Below are positions 59,153 to 64,000 of a stretch of DNA of 64,000 bases, piece after piece (the stretch's first letter is position 1; every line of letters starts with the position of its first letter). The stretch spans positions 744,001 through 808,000 of the forward strand of contig JAHWDD010000012.1 in the NCBI GenBank assembly GCA_023897205.1, in the 5' to 3' direction. This stretch comes from Exophiala sp. HKRS030 (taxonomy: Eukaryota > Ascomycota > Eurotiomycetes > Chaetothyriales > Herpotrichiellaceae). Position numbers and translations under genes: made by a program. The notes beneath the pieces were generated by a model. That model made no database searches, was not told the DNA's origin, and saw only the letters and a program-made list of their open reading frames with translations.

Positions 59153-61528
59153 ATGAATTTTAAAGAAATGGAATACAGGCTTAAGAGAGCACGAGTTGTC
59201 TGTAAACCTTGCAAGCAAGACAAAAAACGCTGCGATATGGAGAAAGGGGTGCCCTGCAGCAAATGTACGCACAGCAAACGACACTGTTTTACATCGAAAC
59301 CACGGAAGCTGGACCGGGCTCAGAGAAAACCACAAGATAATTTGTCGCTAGTTCACGATTTAGCCCCGAAAGCCGATGGCATTGTGAGCTTGAACAATAG
59401 CGCTACAGAACATGGTGATATTCGCGGTTCCGATGTTTCTCGATGCTCTCTCAACAAACGCAAATGCCAAACGCCCATCACCAGAGAATATCTCAGCTCA
59501 TATCTTCGAGCCCAGGAGAAACCTTGGTTGACACTACCAGGCTTCATTGAGTCTCCAGCCCTGCATTTGGACCAATCCACTCTAGAATACCTGGCTCAAC
59601 AAGGAGCTTTTAACCTTCCGCCTGAGGGCATACGAAACGAATTCCTGAAATGCTTTGTCGACTATGTTCAGCCTTTTGGACCAGTTCTGGATGTTCGAGC
59701 ATTTGTCCGCGCAATTCAGCAGAATGACCCCTATAACCCAATTAGCCTGTCGCTACTATGGGCAGTGGTATTTGCCGCAAGTTCATTCATTGATATAGAT
59801 CACTTGCGTTTGCTCGGGTTCAACACTCGCAGATCTGCTAGGCAGCATCTGTATCGCCTAGTGAAGCTTTTATACAGCTTCGACGTGGCAGGTGGGCCAA
59901 CAGCTCGCCTTCAAATAGCGTTACTTTTGACCTTCGGCTACGAGACGCCAGATGATCTCCATGACGCTTGGTACTGGCTTGGGGTCGCAATCACATGGGC
60001 AAAGACGCTCGGTGCCCACTGTGTGAGCAGCGGCGGTCAACCTAGAAACCCCAGAAATAATTTGTTGAGGCGTTTATGGTGGAGTTGCTGGGTTCGGGAC
60101 AGGATCATTACAATCGGCCTACGCAGACCTATGCATATCAAGACGGGAGTCCCAGAATTGGACCTTGACGATTTTGACCTTGCTCCCACTTCACAAGACA
60201 TCACAAAGACGCTTGGGTTGCCGCGCTCGGTCAAGGACTCAAATACAATCACAAAGTTGGCACGAATAACTCTTGCACTTGGATCATTGTGCGAGTATAT
60301 TGGTGACATATTCAATGGGTTGTTCTTGGAAGGCACCGGATCTGCCAAACCAAAACAGGAAGCCGAACACTCTCAGTGCAAATGGCACTCTCTGACTACG
60401 GATATTAACTGGATCTCTCAAATGAACAAGCGCTTGGAGGACTGGCTCAGTCGTACTGCACAGGAAGTCCAACTTTTTGCACCTGGAAGCCTCGAAGTGA
60501 TAAATGATGAAGAAGATTCTTCTATTTTGATTGTTCACAGAGCCATGCTTGTATGTCTTTATTACACGATAAGCACCACGCTTTACCGGTCACAGTTCCT
60601 AGATGCACGTTCCGCGGCCATACGGTTGTCAGCACTACAGGAGCTCTCGCTACTCAAAGTACAAGTCGCCGCAGATCGAGTTTTCCGAGTGTACATGAAT
60701 TTGAAGGAGCGTGCTCTGATCCAATTCCTACCACATATGGGTGTGGTGTGTCTTATCCCAGCTACGCTGGCCCACTTGCTGGAATCGCAGACGAACGATC
60801 GAACAGCCCGTAAGATGAGTTTGCAAAAAGCACAATCCTGTGTCGACATCTTGCATGAGTTAAGCCAGACATATGCTTCTGCTGAGTACGCCATTCTGAA
60901 TTTGATGATTGCGAAGGGTCGAATCTGTGGCTCCCTGGATGTGTCTGACAAGGAAGAAGAGCCTGGAATAACTCAACCCCAGATAGTATCTTCTTTACTC
61001 CAGTCTATGACAATGTCAACGGAAGAACGCCACCTCCTATCATACTGGCTACTCGATACCGACATCAACAGCTTCAGCCAAATTGAAAGCAGTGATATGT
61101 TTAATCTGGCCTTACTATACGGCTGTAACCAAGAACGATGTGGGGGCAAACGCGAACACTCCGGGCAAGTGAATTCGAGGGTTTTACAGAATAATCCCGT
61201 TGAAAACTTACCTGCTCTCGCACCACCTTCGAGCTCTCTGGTAGAACCCTTTGGCTGGGGACAAAACTCGCAGAGCTTTGCGGAACATTATTGTGATAGT
61301 TCACTAACTCCCACCAATTCCTTTGGTACTCTGGAGATCCCCTCCAATATTTTTACCATTGATACAACAGAAGAAGATACTTTGAATTTTGATATGGTAT
61401 TGGACAAAACATGTATGCAGAATGGTTTGATAAGTAGCTCCGAGGATTGGAGGACGAAGTCACCTTTTCTTGAGTCTAATCTCAACGAATTGGCCGAGGT
61501 GTTTGATTTTAACTTGGCATGCCAATAA
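59153..61528 (+). CDS. Zn2Cys6 transcription factor, intronless
   Basis: C6 regulator of 791 aa in one uninterrupted frame, unlike its intron-rich neighbours. Zinc cluster at about residues 17-45: VCKPCKQDKKRCDMEKG, then PCSKCTHSKRHC. The fungal_trans region includes FVDYVQPFGPVLDVRAF, DAWYWLGVAITWAKTLGAHC and RLWWSCWVRDRIITIGLRRP, the CTF1/cutinase-regulator class. The C-terminus is rich in Asn, Ser and acidic residues. Convergent with the IlvD-type gene, whose 3' end is only 60 bp away. Confidence 0.93.
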   Translation: MNFKEMEYRLKRARVVCKPCKQDKKRCDMEKGVPCSKCTHSKRHCFTSKPRKLDRAQRKPQDNLSLVHDLAPKADGIVSLNNSATEHGDIRGSDVSRCSLNKRKCQTPITREYLSSYLRAQEKPWLTLPGFIESPALHLDQSTLEYLAQQGAFNLPPEGIRNEFLKCFVDYVQPFGPVLDVRAFVRAIQQNDPYNPISLSLLWAVVFAASSFIDIDHLRLLGFNTRRSARQHLYRLVKLLYSFDVAGGPTARLQIALLLTFGYETPDDLHDAWYWLGVAITWAKTLGAHCVSSGGQPRNPRNNLLRRLWWSCWVRDRIITIGLRRPMHIKTGVPELDLDDFDLAPTSQDITKTLGLPRSVKDSNTITKLARITLALGSLCEYIGDIFNGLFLEGTGSAKPKQEAEHSQCKWHSLTTDINWISQMNKRLEDWLSRTAQEVQLFAPGSLEVINDEEDSSILIVHRAMLVCLYYTISTTLYRSQFLDARSAAIRLSALQELSLLKVQVAADRVFRVYMNLKERALIQFLPHMGVVCLIPATLAHLLESQTNDRTARKMSLQKAQSCVDILHELSQTYASAEYAILNLMIAKGRICGSLDVSDKEEEPGITQPQIVSSLLQSMTMSTEERHLLSYWLLDTDINSFSQIESSDMFNLALLYGCNQERCGGKREHSGQVNSRVLQNNPVENLPALAPPSSSLVEPFGWGQNSQSFAEHYCDSSLTPTNSFGTLEIPSNIFTIDTTEEDTLNFDMVLDKTCMQNGLISSSEDWRTKSPFLESNLNELAEVFDFNLACQ

Positions 61529-61587
61529 TAGAGGTAGAGAATCAATATCTGAGAATCCCTTCTGATAAAATCGTGTTTGGCCATTGT

Positions 61588-63556
61588 CTATTCATGAGAT
61601 ACTGGGCCAGACGCTGTCAAGAAATCAAAATCTGCGCCAGTCTCAGCTTGGTTAACACAGCGCTCGTATAAGCCACGGTAACCTCTCCTGACAATCCGAT
61701 TCTGTAGCATTACCTTCTCACGCGTCGAATCTATGCGTGATTGTATCCGGCGCCGGATTTCATTGTCGTCCACCTGAAGAATGATGGTGCGTTGAATACA
61801 ATCAAAGCCTATCATATCACCATCTTGAATGATGCCAAATACTGACTCCTGAATGGCAGATTCGGGAGAAATATGCAGCACAATAGTTCCGCCGGCGGTG
61901 CCGGACATACGGCCGTCCGAGATCCTGAGCATGTCTTGTACACCATCTGCTGCTAGCTTCCTCGGAATGGGTATGACACCAGCCTCTGGCATTCCTGGAT
62001 TCCCAATAGGCCCAACTCCCTGTAAGACCAGGACCGAGGACTTGGTGACGTTAAGATCCGGGTCATCAATCCGAGATGCAAGGTCCGCAGTGTTGTGAAA
62101 CACAACAGCCGGACCGGTGTGGCTAAGAAGATGCCTGTATTTCGAAGCGGAAGCTTTTATTATGGCGCCGTTGGGCGCAAGATTCCCGCGGACGACTACT
62201 AGAGATGAACTGGGGTAAAGAGGATCTGACAATGGACGTATGATCTGCTTCGAGTATGGAAAAGTCCCGGTACTTGGTGGAAGCGCATTGAGGACTTGAC
62301 CAAGGGTTTGTCCAGTAATTGTCATGGTATCCAGGTGAAGCAGTGGTCGCAAAGTCAGAAGCAGGGCGCCCATACCACCGGCATTATGGAAGTCGCTCAT
62401 GTAGTTATCTCCACTGGGTTTAAGATCGACTATTAAAGGCACCCTCTGACCAATCTCGGTGAAGGTATCGAGGTTGATAGTATTCACCAATGCCGGATGG
62501 CGATTAATAATTGCCATCAGGTGGACAACTGCATTAGTGGAACCGCCGATGGCTTGTAGAACAACGATGGCATTTAAGAATGACTCCTTGGTCAGTAGAG
62601 ACTGAGGGGCAAGCGCTCCGCCTGAAGCTACAATTTTGACAGCGTTGAGCCCCGTCGCTTCGGCCACTCTCAGTCGCATCGACGAGACAGCTGGGGCAGA
62701 GGCACCCTCAAGAGGCATCATACCTAATGCCGCGGTAATACAAGCCATAGTACTCGCAGTGCCCATAACTCCACAAGTTCCAGCCTGCGTATTGATCAGT
62801 CAATTGTGTGTTCTTAGCCAGAGGTCATTTCGTGCCTCTTACAGTCGGAGCCAGTTCCTCATTGATAGCACGAATATCCTCCATATCGACTCCTCCAGCT
62901 CTGTAAGTGGCCCAGTTGTTGCGACAATCGGTACACGCACCGAGTCGCTTACCCCGAAAGCTTCCAGGGAGCATTGGGCCGGTAATGAGTGGCAACACTG
63001 GCTTGTTGGCTGAGATCCCACCCATCAGCTGTGCCGGTACCGTCTTGTCGCATCCTAATTCGTCATGTCAATACCATAGTCTAGTACTCCTCCTGGGGTA
63101 TCTTTTGATTTATAAAATTGTGTTTCACTCACCTCCTATCATGATACAAGCATCCATGGGCTGTGCCCGGATCATCTCCTCGGTGTCCATACTCATCAAG
63201 TTCCGCAGAAACATACTCGTGGGCGAAGAAAATGCCTCATGCAGACTTATGGTGGGAAAGTCCATAGGGAGTCCACCAGCAAGCAGGATACCTCGTTTGG
63301 CGGCTTCTATTAATTGTGGGCCGTTGGCATGGCAGGGGCTGAACGAGGACTGAGTGTTGATGATGCCAATGATGGGTCGATTTAGAGCTTCCTCAGAGTA
63401 GCCCAGGGCTTTGATAAAGACCTTCCGCAAGAATAGGGAGAAGTGAGCATCGCCGTACGAGGTAAGACCTTGTCGCAAGCCATAAGATGGGATTTTTTGT
63501 GAAAGGTCGTAATCATCTCGCAAGGAGACAGTCCCGTTGTCGATCTGTCGAGTCAT
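61588..63556 (-). CDS. IlvD/Edd-family dehydratase (sugar-acid or dihydroxyacid)
   Basis: Fe-S-dependent dehydratase of 610 aa. Exons on the minus strand: 63556-63133, 63054-62843 and 62784-61588. Cluster-ligand and active-site motifs: NTQSSFSPCHANG, GGCDKTVPAQLMGGISAN (Cys restored across intron 1), GACTDCRNNWATYRAGG, and AGTCGVMGTASTMAC (Cys, across intron 2). Then AIGGSTNAVVHL, PSGDNYMSDFHNAGGM, KSSVLVLQGVGPIGNPGMPE, and SDGRMSGTAGG near the C-terminus, all conserved in the family. CDKTVPAQLMG resembles L-arabonate/other sugar-acid dehydratases more than biosynthetic Ilv3, and no mitochondrial presequence is evident. The ATG at 63556 is used, since the longer frame begins with TTG. Probably a catabolic 2-keto-acid-forming step. 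Confidence 0.9.
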
Positions 63557-64000
63557 TTCTAGTTCTGGGCTGGGAGTCAAACAAAGCGTGCTGAGATCTC
63601 AAGACTGTCTCTCTGCGGCATTGGCAATCGGACTGACTGCGACAAGGGACCATTGACAGGTATAGAGATGAACTGGGATTATTTTCCAATCGATGCGCTT
63701 GATGCTGATAGATGAGTGCTGCCATGAACCAACAGTCCGCAAGTCTGATTTGGTAGATTCCCGCACGAGCCTCGACTTGCACAATACAAGGCTCCACAGA
63801 GTAGGTCTAGCTGGTGTAGCGAGGTGAGCGGCATTTCCTGACAAGGTACTGTACTCCGTGTTGATCTGACCGGAGTCGATTTTCATAGGTCGGATTTCAT
63901 CTCCCAATCCGGCAGTGCGGCAAATCATGAACTTTCTTACATTTTATTCGGGGTTGAGGCCACGAGAGCAATCAAGATAATCCCTAGCAGAGATGACAAA
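63557..64000. other. Right-edge upstream region of dehydratase
   Basis: The last 444 bases hold the presumed promoter of the dehydratase. Two minus-strand frames overlap here but show no family features. Nothing else is seen. Confidence 0.35.

Overview
The window is filamentous ascomycete (Pezizomycotina) DNA. Nearly every gene is split by short introns of about 40 to 80 bp with GT/AG ends. Six regulators (five with intact Zn2Cys6 clusters) and families such as fungal BVMOs, Dal5 and TRI12 transporters are typical of that group. The genus cannot be told from sequence reading alone. All exon joins below were derived by hand from splice signals, phase and family conservation; every multi-exon model given as intact closes in frame.

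Left part (1 to 18.6 kb). A Zn2Cys6 factor is cut by the left edge. It is followed by AT-rich, stop-filled DNA holding a degenerate inverted repeat whose mismatches are mostly transitions (RIP-like). Intact genes here are a Dal5-type transporter, a type-B carboxylesterase with an altered nucleophile elbow, and an amino-acid permease. Between them lies a gene graveyard: an FHA-domain relic, an MFS relic, a serine carboxypeptidase (S10) pseudogene, a small bZIP gene interrupted by one TGA, a fungal transcription-factor fragment and a beta-lactamase-like C-terminal relic.

Right part (18.6 to 64 kb). About eighteen intact genes are packed closely: a cyclase-family hydrolase, a FAT1/FATP-type acyl-CoA synthetase, two Baeyer-Villiger monooxygenases, a cytochrome P450, an adenylate-forming reductase (A-T-R, 1054 aa), three short-chain dehydrogenases, a nitronate monooxygenase, an EthD protein, a TRI12-type MFS exporter, a cupin, an HSL-type alpha/beta hydrolase, an IlvD/Edd dehydratase and four Zn2Cys6 factors. 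No PKS, classical NRPS or terpene synthase is visible.

How they may work together (inference). P450 hydroxylation, SDR oxidation, Baeyer-Villiger insertion, ester or lactone hydrolysis and CoA or AMP activation form a coherent route for opening a cyclic or long-chain carbonyl compound, or for building an oxidised acid/aldehyde product. Several of these promoters share the heptamer CGGAAAT/ATTTCCG, often arranged as CGG-N12..14-CCG, the kind of site a Zn2Cys6 dimer reads. This supports one co-regulated cluster from about 18.6 to 58.6 kb, apparently undescribed as far as can be judged here.
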